A DNA stretch of 64,000 nucleotides. Origin: Amycolatopsis nivea. Its GTDB lineage: Bacteria; Actinomycetota; Actinomycetes; Mycobacteriales; Pseudonocardiaceae. The stretch covers positions 1 through 64,000 of the forward strand of contig NZ_SDLT01000010.1 in NCBI RefSeq assembly GCF_004522235.1, in the 5' to 3' direction. The position numbers and the translations under genes are program-made. The notes beneath the pieces were generated by a model that was not told the DNA's origin, ran no database searches, and worked only from the letters and a program-made list of their open reading frames with translations. Shown here in pieces: positions 8,397-16,904 of the stretch (the first letter of the stretch is position 1; each line of letters starts with the position of its first letter).

Positions 8397-10178
8397 TCAG
8401 AGCCAGACCAGCCCGGCGAGGACGGCGACCCCCGCGAGCAGCCACGCCACGTAGTCGCCGACCTGGCCGGAGTGCGCGCGGTGCAGGACGGTGAGGGCTT
8501 CGTGCACCGGTTTCGGGGCGCGGCGTCGCGACCACAGCGCGAGTGCGGTGGCGGCGAGGGTGAGGACGGCGGTCGCGGCGGCGGACAGCAGGCCGGGGCC
8601 GGTCCAGGAAAGTTCGGGAGCCGTCGCGGGGAGTGGCGAAGGCAGCGTCGGCAGGACGTCGTGGAGGTAGCCCGCGCGGTCGACCGCCTGCGCGCCGGCG
8701 GCCGCGGCGACGTCGCGGATCCACGGCACGATCCCGGCGGCCAGCGCGAAAGCGAGCAGGACGACGATGGCGGCCAGCATCGGGATCGGGGTGCGTTCGA
8801 TCGGCCGGCCGGTCTCGGGTTCCTCGCCGGAACCGGGTGTCGTGTCCTCGGAATCGTCGTCGGGCGGCCTGCCGAGTCCGAAGTAGACTCGGAGCCCGGC
8901 ACGCAGCACTGCCGCGGCGGTCAGGGCGGAAATGATCGCGAACACGATCATCAGCCACTCCGGACCGGCGTGTTCGGCGGCGTCTTTGCCGAGCGCCAGA
9001 CCGAACGGCGGCAGCCCGGCGAGGGCGGCTGCGGCGATGAGGAACAGCACTGCTTCGGTCCGTGAATGTGTTGCGCGGCCGAAGAGATCGTCCTCGTCGA
9101 CGCTGCCGTAGCGGTCCTTCAACACGCCGGTCAGGAGGAACAGTGCGCCCTTTGCTCCGGCGTGTCCGAGCACGGAGAGCACGAACGCGGCGGTCGCTTC
9201 GCCGCCGGTGGCGGCGAGTCCACAGAGGAACAGTCCGATGTGGGCGATGGTCGAATAGGCCAGCAAGCGTTTCAGATGCCGCTGAGTGAAGCACAGCACG
9301 GCACCGAGGACAGCGCTGGCGATCCCGGCGGTGAGGTAGATCCGGCTGACGGTGGCGTCGTCGAGCACTGCCCCGAACACAGTCGTGCGGACGCGGAGCA
9401 CGCCGTAGAGCCCGAGTTCGACCATGACGCCGGAGAACAGCACACACACCGGCGTCGGAGCGACGGCGTGCGCGTCGGCGAGCCAGAAATGGAACGGCAC
9501 GCTCGCGGCTTTGACCAGCAATCCGGTGCACACCAACACGAACGCGGCGATGACCAGCGCGTCCGCCGGACGGCCGTCGAGCGCTACGCCCAGCTGAGCG
9601 AGCCCGAGCTGGCCGCCGCGGGCGTAGAGCAGGCCGATGCCCATCAGCGTGAAGTACGCGCCGAGTGAGTTGACTACGCCGAAGTTCAGCGCGCCCTGCA
9701 CCGAGTCCGCCTCCTCGATCCGGTACCCGGTCAGCGCGTAGGCGACGCCGCTCATCAGCTCGAAGAACACGAACAGCGTGAACAGGTCGCCGGTGAAGAG
9801 GAAGCCGATCATGCCGGTCAGGAAGAGCAGCATCATCGCGTGGTAGCGGGCTTCGACGGCCTCGAAGTAATGCCAGCTGTAGAGCAGCGCGCAGACGGTC
9901 AGGAACGCGGCCAGCACGGCGAACGTCGTGTTCAACCCGTCCGCGACGAGCACGATGCCGACCGAGCGGGTGCCTTCCGGACTTTGGCGGCCGAGCCAGC
10001 TGACCACCCGCTCGTGGTGCGCGGCGGTCAGCAGGACCACGCACAGTGCGCACACCGCCGCCGCGGTCACCGTGGCCGTCACGTCGACGACGACGCGGGG
10101 GAGTTTGCCGCCGAGGCCGAGCAGCAGGCAGGCGGCGAGCAGCGGGACGGCGATGGCGAGTGCGGGCAGGGTCGTCAT
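8397..10178 (-). CDS. mnhD: Monovalent cation/H+ antiporter subunit D (MrpD/MnhD; NuoN/L-like)
   Basis: 593 aa. The ATG at 10178 follows the mnhC stop by 2 bp; the frame stays open upstream only over mnhC. It is a polytopic protein of the proton-pumping NuoL/M/N family: about 14 hydrophobic helices, a central [15 protein letters not shown] segment and the [17 protein letters not shown] helix with its buried lysine. It should be the only large pumping subunit, since no NuoL-sized MrpA is encoded here. Last gene of a seven-gene operon in which most genes overlap by 4 bp. Confidence 0.92.
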   Translation of the reverse strand: MTTLPALAIAVPLLAACLLLGLGGKLPRVVVDVTATVTAAAVCALCVVLLTAAHHERVVSWLGRQSPEGTRSVGIVLVADGLNTTFAVLAAFLTVCALLYSWHYFEAVEARYHAMMLLFLTGMIGFLFTGDLFTLFVFFELMSGVAYALTGYRIEEADSVQGALNFGVVNSLGAYFTLMGIGLLYARGGQLGLAQLGVALDGRPADALVIAAFVLVCTGLLVKAASVPFHFWLADAHAVAPTPVCVLFSGVMVELGLYGVLRVRTTVFGAVLDDATVSRIYLTAGIASAVLGAVLCFTQRHLKRLLAYSTIAHIGLFLCGLAATGGEATAAFVLSVLGHAGAKGALFLLTGVLKDRYGSVDEDDLFGRATHSRTEAVLFLIAAAALAGLPPFGLALGKDAAEHAGPEWLMIVFAIISALTAAAVLRAGLRVYFGLGRPPDDDSEDTTPGSGEEPETGRPIERTPIPMLAAIVVLLAFALAAGIVPWIRDVAAAAGAQAVDRAGYLHDVLPTLPSPLPATAPELSWTGPGLLSAAATAVLTLAATALALWSRRRAPKPVHEALTVLHRAHSGQVGDYVAWLLAGVAVLAGLVWL

Positions 10179-10180
10179 GG

Positions 10181-10534
10181 TCAGCCGCGCAGGGCCCGCA
10201 GCTCGTCGGGATCGACCGTGCCGTGGCGGCGCGAGATCTGCAGCGTCAGCGCGAGCAGGAGCGCGGTGATGGTCGCCGAGACGACGATGTCGGTGAGCGT
10301 CATGGCCTGCACCATCGGGTCGACCACCGGCTGCGCCTGCCCCTGCGACACGATCGGGGCGGTGGCCTGGTCCTGGTAGCCGATCGCGAGCAGCAGGACA
10401 TACGTGCCGGATTGCGCGACCGACAGCGAGACCACGGTGTGCACGAGATGGCGGCTGCGCATGATCCCGGCGCAGCCGAGCAGCAACAGCCACGCCGCCA
10501 CGCCGTAGCAGGCCGCCGACACCAGGCCCGTCAC
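10181..10534 (-). CDS. mnhC: Antiporter subunit C (MrpC/MnhC; NuoK-like)
   Basis: 117 aa, three predicted helices, the size of NuoK-like MrpC. The GTG start at 10534 overlaps the stop of the B-subunit gene (GTGA). The conserved [23 protein letters not shown] block is the MrpC/NuoK signature. It sits in the membrane arm between the B subunit and mnhD. Confidence 0.9.
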   Translation of the reverse strand: MTGLVSAACYGVAAWLLLLGCAGIMRSRHLVHTVVSLSVAQSGTYVLLLAIGYQDQATAPIVSQGQAQPVVDPMVQAMTLTDIVVSATITALLLALTLQISRRHGTVDPDELRALRG

Positions 10535-11244
10535 CGTTCCTCCAGCCCGTGCACGAAGAACCGCGAGAGCAGGACGACGAATCCGGCGGCGACCTCGATG
10601 CCGATCAGCACGCTCAGCACGAGGACGGTCCCGGACGACAGCAGCGAGCCGAATTGGCCGAGTGGCAATACGTTCGCGAGGAACGAGCCGCCGATGGCGA
10701 GTCCCAGCAGACCGGTCACGACGTACAGGCCGGTGGCCGCCGCTTCGGCGTATTCGCACCAGTCGATCGGGCGCAGCCGGGCCAGCGCGCGGTAGCTGCC
10801 GGAGAGGTAGAGCAGATGCCAGCCGGTGGCGAGGACGACGCCGCCTTGGAAACCGCCGCCGGGGGTCAGGTGCCCGTGCACGACGATGTCGATGCCCAGC
10901 AGCACCGAGACCGGCAGGAGCAGGAAACCGGCGAGCTTCACGGCGGGCAGGACGTAGCCGGTCCCGTCCGTTTCCGGCTCCTTCTCGGGCGGTTGCAGCA
11001 GCGCGAGCGTGCCGACGACGGCGGCGGCGACGATGGTTTCCTCGCCGAGGGTGTCGAGCGCGCGGAGGTCGAAGTTGATCGAGGACACCAGGTTCGGGGT
11101 GATTTCCCGGAACCCCATCGGCAGCACCAGGTCCCGGTAGACGTGGCTCGCGGACCCGGCGGCGGGCATCCGGGTGAACGCGGCGACGAACAGCGCCGCG
11201 ACCCCGGCCAGCCCGGCGGCTCCGACGACGTCGCGGGTCCTCAT
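10531..11244 (-). CDS. mnhB: MbhE-MrpB fused antiporter subunit
   Basis: 237 aa, longer than a usual MrpB (about 140 aa). The first 90 residues carry the MbhE-type block ([20 protein letters not shown]), which in classical Mrp systems is part of the MrpA C-terminus. The rest is MrpB, with the signature [18 protein letters not shown]. So one protein joins two elements that are separate proteins (MbhE and MbhF) in Mbh complexes. The ATG overlaps the preceding stop. Confidence 0.88.
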   Translation of the reverse strand: MRTRDVVGAAGLAGVAALFVAAFTRMPAAGSASHVYRDLVLPMGFREITPNLVSSINFDLRALDTLGEETIVAAAVVGTLALLQPPEKEPETDGTGYVLPAVKLAGFLLLPVSVLLGIDIVVHGHLTPGGGFQGGVVLATGWHLLYLSGSYRALARLRPIDWCEYAEAAATGLYVVTGLLGLAIGGSFLANVLPLGQFGSLLSSGTVLVLSVLIGIEVAAGFVVLLSRFFVHGLEER

Positions 11245-11477
11245 CGCTTCCCCGTCTTCCGCAGGGTCAGCAGGACGAGCAGCGGGACGATCGCCGCGCC
11301 GACGGCGAGTTCGGACAGCGCGACGTCCGGGGCTTGGAAAACGACGAAAAGCACGGTGAGACAGAGGGAAAACACCGTGAGCGTGATCGCTTGCCGCTTC
11401 GGGTCGTGCGTCGCGACGACGGCGAAACCGGCCACGGCGACCAGTGCGAGGGCGACGAGCAGCACGGCGGCTGTCAT
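11241..11477 (-). CDS. DUF4040 / MbhD-like subunit (MrpA C-terminal fragment)
   Basis: 78 aa with two to three helices. QAITLTVFSLCLTVLFVVFQAPDVALSELAVGAA is the MbhD/DUF4040 signature, in classical Mrp systems a domain at the C-terminal part of MrpA. Here it is a free protein, as in Mbh-type membrane arms. It overlaps mnhG and the B gene by 4 bp on each side. Confidence 0.88.
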   Translation of the reverse strand: MTAAVLLVALALVAVAGFAVVATHDPKRQAITLTVFSLCLTVLFVVFQAPDVALSELAVGAAIVPLLVLLTLRKTGKR

Positions 11478-11773
11478 GACGGAAGGTCCTCGTCGATCTC
11501 GCCGCGGTGGCGGGCTTCGAGCCGGGCGTTGGCCGATTGCAGGATCGGACTGGTGACCGCCAGCAGGACGACCGTCGCGAGGATCGCGCCCGAGCCGAGG
11601 TGGACGCCGTTGACCAGGACGAGCCCGACCCCGATGAGCGGCGCGCCGAGCGTGGTCGCCGGGGTGAGCAGGTGCAGGCGGGTCAGCAGGTCTTTCGCGC
11701 GCAGCAGGCCGACGGCCGAGGCGAGGACGACGAACACCCCGGCGAACACGAGAATCTGCGCGGCGAGGGTCAT
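11474..11773 (-). CDS. mnhG: Antiporter subunit G (MrpG/MnhG)
   Basis: 99 aa from the ATG at 11773 that overlaps the mnhF stop. Three helices; LLRAKDLLTRLHLLTPATTLGAPLIGVGL is the MrpG signature. Small membrane subunit of the Mrp/Mbh arm. The C-terminus is short and acidic. Confidence 0.9.
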   Translation of the reverse strand: MTLAAQILVFAGVFVVLASAVGLLRAKDLLTRLHLLTPATTLGAPLIGVGLVLVNGVHLGSGAILATVVLLAVTSPILQSANARLEARHRGEIDEDLPS

Positions 11774-12021
11774 CGGGTCCCCAGGAGCCGCGCGAAGACG
11801 AGCGTTCCGGCGAAGGCGAGGACGGTCAGCGTCAGAGGGAGGATGACGGCGCTGGACGGGCCGTACGCTTGGACGAGCAGCAGGAGCGTCAGGATGGTGA
11901 CGGTGCCGGCGAACTGCATCCCGGCGAGACGCTCGATCGCGGTGCCCCGGGCGGCGAGCCACAACGCGGTGCCGAGACCGCCTGCCATCAGCAGCAGCGC
12001 GGCGAGGAGCAGCCACGTCAT
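11770..12021 (-). CDS. mnhF: Antiporter subunit F (MrpF/MnhF)
   Basis: 83 aa, three hydrophobic helices. Segment TAIERLAGMQFAGTVTILTLLL corresponds to the RivalD-type block of MrpF. ATG at 12021 overlaps the mnhE stop by 4 bp. Confidence 0.88.
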   Translation of the reverse strand: MTWLLLAALLLMAGGLGTALWLAARGTAIERLAGMQFAGTVTILTLLLLVQAYGPSSAVILPLTLTVLAFAGTLVFARLLGTR

Positions 12022-12473
12022 CGCGTCACCCGATCGAGGGTCGAGGAGCCGGGGAGCAGCCGGTGGATGACGAGGTCGGTGTCGTCTGGCGGGCTCGCGA
12101 CGACCATCGCGCCCGGGGTGCAGCCGACGACCACTGTCGCGATGGCGAGGCGTGCTTCGTGCTGCGCGCGCGGTTCGGCTGGGACGGTGACTTTTTCGCA
12201 CTTTCCGGCAGACGGTCGTTGGAAGACCATGCGCAATGCAGCGACGGATTCGCTGACGGCGGCTTTGGGCAGCGGTGCCAGCCAGGTGAGCCAGCTCGGT
12301 TTGAGCTGCCACGCACCGTGCATCGCCCGGCGTGCGGAACGGGCGGCGACCGCGCAGACCGCCGCGGCGCCGGCCCCGACGATCAGTTCGGGTGCGGACG
12401 GGGTGGACAGCGTGAGGGTCCACAGCCCGGTCAGGGCAAGCCACCACAGCAGAATCTCGATCGCAGCGCGCAT
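12018..12473 (-). CDS. mnhE: Antiporter subunit E (MrpE/MnhE)
   Basis: 151 aa, two or three N-terminal helices followed by a cytoplasmic domain with the MrpE pattern PGAMVVASPPDDTDLVIHRL. First gene of the operon, so transcription should begin in the 65-bp stretch up to the hairpin at 12539. The operon order E-F-G-MbhD-(MbhE+B)-C-D matches the antiporter module of archaeal Mbh complexes rather than the ABCDEFG order of classical Mrp. Confidence 0.9.
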   Translation of the reverse strand: MRAAIEILLWWLALTGLWTLTLSTPSAPELIVGAGAAAVCAVAARSARRAMHGAWQLKPSWLTWLAPLPKAAVSESVAALRMVFQRPSAGKCEKVTVPAEPRAQHEARLAIATVVVGCTPGAMVVASPPDDTDLVIHRLLPGSSTLDRVTR

Positions 12474-12538
12474 GTCTCACCTCGGGCAGGGGCTACCCAC
12501 TTCGGAGACCCGCCAATCCGGCGCGGGTTCCGCCAGCC

Positions 12539-12593
12539 GTCCGTGAAGGGCTCCTTGAGGGAATCCAATTCCCTCAAGGAGCCCTTCACGGAC
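12539..12593. terminator. Perfect 26-bp hairpin with 3-nt loop, family member
   Basis: Arms 12539-12564 and 12568-12593 are exact reverse complements around CCA. It begins just after the selD stop (minus strand) and upstream of mnhE, so it can insulate the two operons. Its core CTTGAGGGAAT resembles the CCTGAGGGAAT core of the hairpins at 25204 and 37299. Confidence 0.85.
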
Positions 12594-12594
12594 C

Positions 12595-13593
12595 TCAGCC
12601 GACGACGATGGTGTGGCCGGTGCGGGACACCAGCTCGCCGATCACGGGGTAGCCGGGCAGTTCGCCCGCCACGAGCAGGCCGCCGGAAGTCTGTGCGTCG
12701 GCCAGCAACAGCGCCTCCTCCTCGGAGACCCGGGAGAGATCGGTGTGCGGCCGGACCCAGTCGAGGTTCCGGCGAGTCCCACCGCTGACATACCCGTCGC
12801 GCAGCGCCTCCCGCGCGCCCTCGAGATACGGGACAGCCGCCGGGTCCAGTCGCGCGGTGACGCCGCTCGCCCGCGCCAGTTTGTGCAGGTGGCCGAGCAA
12901 TCCGAAGCCGGTGACGTCGGTCGCGCACACCGCGCCCGCCTCCAGCGCGGCGGCCGACGCGGCGCGGTTGAGCTCGGTCATCGCGGCGATCGCCTCCTCG
13001 GAGCGTTCGCCGGTGGCCTTGTGCCGCGAGTTCAGCACGCCGATCCCGAGCGGCTTGGTCAGCGTGAGCGGCGTGCCCGGCTTGCCCGAATCGTTGCGCA
13101 GCAAGCGGTCCGGGTCCGCGGTGCCGGTGACGGCGAGGCCGTACTTGGGTTCCGGGTCGTCGACGCTGTGCCCGCCGGACAGATGGCATCCGGCTCGCGC
13201 GCAGACGTCCAAGCCGCCGCGCAGCACCTCCGCGGCCAGCTCGAACGGCAGCACCTCGCGCGGCCAGCCGAGGAGATTGACCGCGACCACCGGGACGCCG
13301 CCCATCGCGTACACGTCGGACAGCGCGTTCGCGGCGGCGATCCGGCCCCAGTCGTACGGGTCGTCGACGACCGGGGTGAAGAAGTCCGTCGTCACGATGA
13401 GGGCGACGTTCCCGGCGATGCGCACGGCCGCCGCGTCGTCGCCGTCGTCGAGGCCGACCAGGAGTTCCCCGGGCGGGTTCTCCGGCGCTGCACCGGACAG
13501 GCCGCGGACGATCGTTTCCAGTTCGCCGGGCGGGATTTTGCACGCGCAGCCGCCGCCGTGGGCGTACTGGGTCAGCCTCATGGTTTTCATCAT
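12595..13593 (-). CDS. selD: Selenide, water dikinase (selenophosphate synthetase)
   Basis: About 332 aa. The start is uncertain among ATGs at 13593, 13590 and 13581; none has a clear ribosome site. The N-terminal glycine-rich HGGGCACKI loop contains the catalytic Cys-Lys pair, so this SelD is a cysteine and not a selenocysteine form. DDAAAV, the ATP-site block TTDFFTPVVDDPYDWGRIAAANALSDVYAMGG and GHSVDDPEPKYGLAVTG are typical. It makes selenophosphate for SelA and lies divergent from tRNA-Sec, selA and selB. The 26-bp hairpin follows its stop. Confidence 0.95.
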   Translation of the reverse strand: MMKTMRLTQYAHGGGCACKIPPGELETIVRGLSGAAPENPPGELLVGLDDGDDAAAVRIAGNVALIVTTDFFTPVVDDPYDWGRIAAANALSDVYAMGGVPVVAVNLLGWPREVLPFELAAEVLRGGLDVCARAGCHLSGGHSVDDPEPKYGLAVTGTADPDRLLRNDSGKPGTPLTLTKPLGIGVLNSRHKATGERSEEAIAAMTELNRAASAAALEAGAVCATDVTGFGLLGHLHKLARASGVTARLDPAAVPYLEGAREALRDGYVSGGTRRNLDWVRPHTDLSRVSEEEALLLADAQTSGGLLVAGELPGYPVIGELVSRTGHTIVVG

Positions 13594-13635
13594 GCGGGGG
13601 CGCGACGGTCTTGGCAGGATGGCGGAATGCCCCAG

Positions 13636-13730
13636 GGAGGCGTATCCGGCCTGGTGACCGGCGCGGTCTTCAACACCGTTGAGCGGCAGGTCCTGCCGCT
13701 GGCGGGTTCGATTCCCGTCCGCCTCCGCCA
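13636..13730 (+). tRNA. selC: tRNA-Sec (anticodon UCA), selC
   Basis: Acceptor arm GGAGGCG (13636-13642) pairs with 13720-13726; discriminator G and an encoded CCA end at 13730. The anticodon loop CTTCAAC (13668-13674) holds TCA at 13670-13672, which reads UGA. A very long variable arm (AGCGGCAG-GTC-CTGCCGCT) and the T-arm GTTCGATTCCC complete a 95-nt tRNA of the selenocysteine type. It lies 43 bp from selD (divergent) and next to selA. Confidence 0.95.
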
Positions 13731-13864
13731 TGGGTGACCCGCGCCGGGCGATCCCGCGCACCGACGCGGTGCTCGGCGAGCCGAGAGTGGCGAGAGCTGT
13801 CGAGGTGCTTGGTGGTGGCCTGGTTGTGGGTCGATTGTTCGTGAGGGCGGCCGGTCATGGATGA
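13730..13864 (+). pseudogene. Truncated duplicate of the selA 5' end
   Basis: The ATG shares the last A of the tRNA CCA end. Its first 56 nt match the true selA start at 13857 with a single difference, then similarity falls quickly and is lost after about 100 nt. The reading frame (45 codons) ends at a TGA at 13862-13864, overlapping the selA ATG. The offset is 127 bp, so the copies are in different frames. It could be a plain tandem-duplication scar, or a leader peptide coupled to selA translation. Confidence 0.75.
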
Positions 13865-15140
13865 CCCGCGCCGGGCGATCCCGCGCACCGACGCGGTGCT
13901 CGGCGAGCCGAGGATCGCGAAAGCCGTCGAGACACTCGGCCGGGACTTGGTGAAGGCCCTGGTCTTAGCCGCGCAGCAACGGGCGCGCGCAGGCGAGATC
14001 GAGCCCGGCGAGGTCGTAGCGGAGGTGGTGGCCCGGCTGCCCTCGACGGTGTCCTCGCTGCGTCCGGTGCTCAACGCGACCGGCGTCCTCGTGCACACCA
14101 ACCTCGGCCGTGCCCCGCTGTCCGCTGCCGCGTTGGACGCGGTCGTCGCGGCGGGCGGGGCCACGGACGTGGAGTTCGCGCTCGAAACAGGGGAGCGTGC
14201 GAAACGCGGCCGCGGCACCCTCGCCGCGTTGGCGGAGGCGGTGCCGCGCGCGGGGGCGGTGCACGTGGTCAACAACAACGCGGCGGCGTTGCTGCTGTGT
14301 GCGCTGACCTTGGCTCCAGGCAAGGAAATCGTGGTCAGCCGCGGCGAACTGGTCGAGATCGGCGACGGCTTCCGCATCCCGGACCTGCTCGCCTCGACCG
14401 ATGCGCGGCTCCGCGAAGTCGGGACCACGAACCGGACTTCGGCGGCGGATTACGCGGCGGCCATCGGTCCGGACACGGGATTCGTGCTCAAAATCCATCC
14501 CTCCAACTACCAGGTCACCGGGTTCACCTCGGAGGCGAGCGTCGCCGAACTGGCCGGGCTCGGCGTGCCGGTGGTCGCCGACGTCGGGTCCGGGCTGCTC
14601 GCGCCGCATCCGCTGCTGCCGGACGAACCGGACGTCGCGACCGCGCTGGCCGACGGTGCGAACGTCGTCACGGCGAGCGGCGACAAGCTCCTCGGCGGTC
14701 CGCAGGCGGGCTTGCTCTTCGGAGACGCCGAACTGGTGTACCGGCTGCGACGGCATCCCGCGGCTCGCGCGCTCCGGGTCGACAAGTTGACCCTCGCCGC
14801 GCTCGAAGCCACCCTTCGCGGGCCGGAACCACCCGTGCGGGCGGCGCTTGTCGCGGAGGGTCTTCACCAACGTGCCGAGGCGCTTGCTCAGTCGCTGCGT
14901 TCGGCGGGCGTGGATGCCGAGGCGGTGGATTCGACCGCGGTCGTCGGCGGCGGTGGCGCGCCGGGAGTTGAGCTGCCCAGCGCGGCGGTCGCGTTGCCTG
15001 CCCGGTACGCACAGGCGTTGCGGCTGGGCGAACCCGCGGTGGTCGGCCGGATCGTGCGGGACCGGTGCCTGCTCGACCTCCGGACGGTGGCCCCGGCGGA
15101 CGACGCGACCCTGCGGGAGGCGGTCCGCCGATGCGGGTGA
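13857..15140 (+). CDS. selA: L-seryl-tRNA(Sec) selenium transferase
   Basis: 427 aa PLP-dependent enzyme that converts Ser-tRNA(Sec) to Sec-tRNA(Sec) with selenophosphate. The N-terminal PRTDAVL and NATGVLVHTNLGRAPLS, the HPSNYQVTGF block and the PLP lysine motif SGDKLLGGPQAG are those of bacterial SelA. Its stop overlaps the selB start by 10 bp, so the two are coupled. A partial duplicate of its 5' end lies just upstream. Confidence 0.95.
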   Translation: MDDPRRAIPRTDAVLGEPRIAKAVETLGRDLVKALVLAAQQRARAGEIEPGEVVAEVVARLPSTVSSLRPVLNATGVLVHTNLGRAPLSAAALDAVVAAGGATDVEFALETGERAKRGRGTLAALAEAVPRAGAVHVVNNNAAALLLCALTLAPGKEIVVSRGELVEIGDGFRIPDLLASTDARLREVGTTNRTSAADYAAAIGPDTGFVLKIHPSNYQVTGFTSEASVAELAGLGVPVVADVGSGLLAPHPLLPDEPDVATALADGANVVTASGDKLLGGPQAGLLFGDAELVYRLRRHPAARALRVDKLTLAALEATLRGPEPPVRAALVAEGLHQRAEALAQSLRSAGVDAEAVDSTAVVGGGGAPGVELPSAAVALPARYAQALRLGEPAVVGRIVRDRCLLDLRTVAPADDATLREAVRRCG

Positions 15141-16894
15141 TCGCCACCGCCGGCCACGTCGACCACGGGAAATCCACCCTGATCCGCCGGCTCACCGGCA
15201 TGGAACCGGACCGGTGGGCCGAGGAACGCCGCCGCGGCCTGACCCTCGACCTCGGCTTCGCCTGGACCCGCCTGGGCGGCGAGGAGATCGCCTTCGTCGA
15301 CGTCCCCGGGCACCAGCGATTCGTCCCGAACATGCTGGCGGGCGTCGGTCCCGTCCCGGCCGCGTTGTTCGTCGTGGCGGCGGACGAGGGCTGGATGCCG
15401 CAATCCGCGGAACACCTGGCGGCACTCGACGCGTTCGGCGTCCGGCACGGTCTGCTCGCCGTCACCAAAGCGGACCGCGCCGATCCGGCGAGAGCGACAG
15501 CGGCGGCCCTTGAGGAGATCGCGGCGACGGTGCTCGGCGAGGTGCCCGCGGTGCGCGTGAGCGGCACGACCGGCGAAGGGCTCGACGAACTGAGCGCGCA
15601 ACTCGCCAAGCTCGCCAGCCGCTTGCCGTCACCCGACCTGAACGCGGACGTCCGGCTCTGGATCGACCGCGCGTTCACCATCAAAGGCGCGGGCACCGTC
15701 GTCACCGGAACCCTCGGCGGCGGCACACTGCGGGTCGGCGACGAGTTGACGCTCGGCGCGAACCGCGTGCAGATCCGCGGTCTGCAGGCGCTCGGCGAAC
15801 CGCGCGAAACCGTGTCCGCGGTGGCTCGGGTCGCGGTGAACGTGCGCGGCGTGCCCAAGGATTCCGTCGGACGGGGCGACGTGTTGCTGACCCCGGGTGC
15901 GTGGCGCCCGGCGACCGAAATAGACGTCCGGTTGCGCGGCGCACCGTCCGGCAAACTGCACCGGAACCTCGTGCTGCACTTCGGATCCGCAGCGGTGCCG
16001 GTCCGGGTCCGTCCGCTCGGGACGGACACCGCGCGGCTGCTGCTCGCGAGCCCGCTGCCGCTCCGGACCGGCGACCGGGGACTGCTGCGCGACCCCGGCG
16101 AGCACCGGATCCCGGCCGGGTTCGACGTGGTGGACGTCCGGCCGCCGTCGCTCGCACGCCGCGGCGCCGCGCGTGCCCGGGGCGAAGAGCTGACCGCGGT
16201 GGAGCCGGGCTGGGATTACCTCCGCCGGGCGGGTTTCGTGCGCCACGGGGACTTCCGCGCGCTGGGGCTGCCGGAGGTAGGCGAGCGGCTCGGCGGCTGG
16301 CACGCAGACCCGGCCCGCCTCCGCCAGTCGCGAGCGGAGGCCGCCGAAGTCGTCGCGGCGTGGACCCGGGAACATCCGCTGGCGGCGGGCATCCCGGCCG
16401 AGGCGTTCCGGCAACGGCTCGGACTCCCGGACGCGGACCTGATCCCGGCGGTCCTCACCGGCGAGCTGGTCCTCAAGGACGGGCTCGTCCGCAAGCCCGG
16501 CACCGGGCTGACCGCCGAAGTCGAAAAGGCCGTCGCAGTCCTCGAAGAACGGTTCGCTGAGCACCCGTTCCGCGCGCCGGAAGCGGACGAACTGCGGGAA
16601 CTCGGCCTGGGCAAACGGGAATTGGCCGCCGCCGTCCGGGTCGGCCGGCTGCGGGCGATCGCCGACGGAGTGGTGCTGGGCCCGGACGCGCCGGAGCGCG
16701 CGGCGGAGGCGCTGGCCGCGCTCGGCGAGCCGTTCACCGTGTCGCGGGCGAGGCAGGCGCTGGACAGCACCCGCCGGGTGATGATCCCGCTCCTGGAGCA
16801 CCTCGACGCGGCCGGGCTCACCGAACCGCTCGGCGACGGGACCCGCCGGACGTGTGGACGAGGCTGCGCCGGGCGGGAGAACGGATTACCGTGA
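15131..16894 (+). CDS. selB: Selenocysteine-specific elongation factor
   Basis: 587 aa. GTPase motifs are complete: GHVDHGKST (G1), DVPGH (G3) and TKAD (G4), followed by translation-factor beta-barrels (GTGTVVTGTL) and a C-terminal winged-helix region that in SelB binds the SECIS RNA. The ATG at 15131 lies within the selA end. It delivers Sec-tRNA to the ribosome at the UGA in fdhA, whose start lies only 10 bp beyond the selB stop. Confidence 0.95.
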   Translation: MRVIATAGHVDHGKSTLIRRLTGMEPDRWAEERRRGLTLDLGFAWTRLGGEEIAFVDVPGHQRFVPNMLAGVGPVPAALFVVAADEGWMPQSAEHLAALDAFGVRHGLLAVTKADRADPARATAAALEEIAATVLGEVPAVRVSGTTGEGLDELSAQLAKLASRLPSPDLNADVRLWIDRAFTIKGAGTVVTGTLGGGTLRVGDELTLGANRVQIRGLQALGEPRETVSAVARVAVNVRGVPKDSVGRGDVLLTPGAWRPATEIDVRLRGAPSGKLHRNLVLHFGSAAVPVRVRPLGTDTARLLLASPLPLRTGDRGLLRDPGEHRIPAGFDVVDVRPPSLARRGAARARGEELTAVEPGWDYLRRAGFVRHGDFRALGLPEVGERLGGWHADPARLRQSRAEAAEVVAAWTREHPLAAGIPAEAFRQRLGLPDADLIPAVLTGELVLKDGLVRKPGTGLTAEVEKAVAVLEERFAEHPFRAPEADELRELGLGKRELAAAVRVGRLRAIADGVVLGPDAPERAAEALAALGEPFTVSRARQALDSTRRVMIPLLEHLDAAGLTEPLGDGTRRTCGRGCAGRENGLP

Positions 16895-16904
16895 CAGCGT
16901 GGGC

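Noticed and set aside
13636..13912. Integrative element at tRNA-Sec with att-like repeats
   Set aside because: The repeat contains selA start sequence and not tRNA 3' sequence, and no integrase or mobile gene is present.
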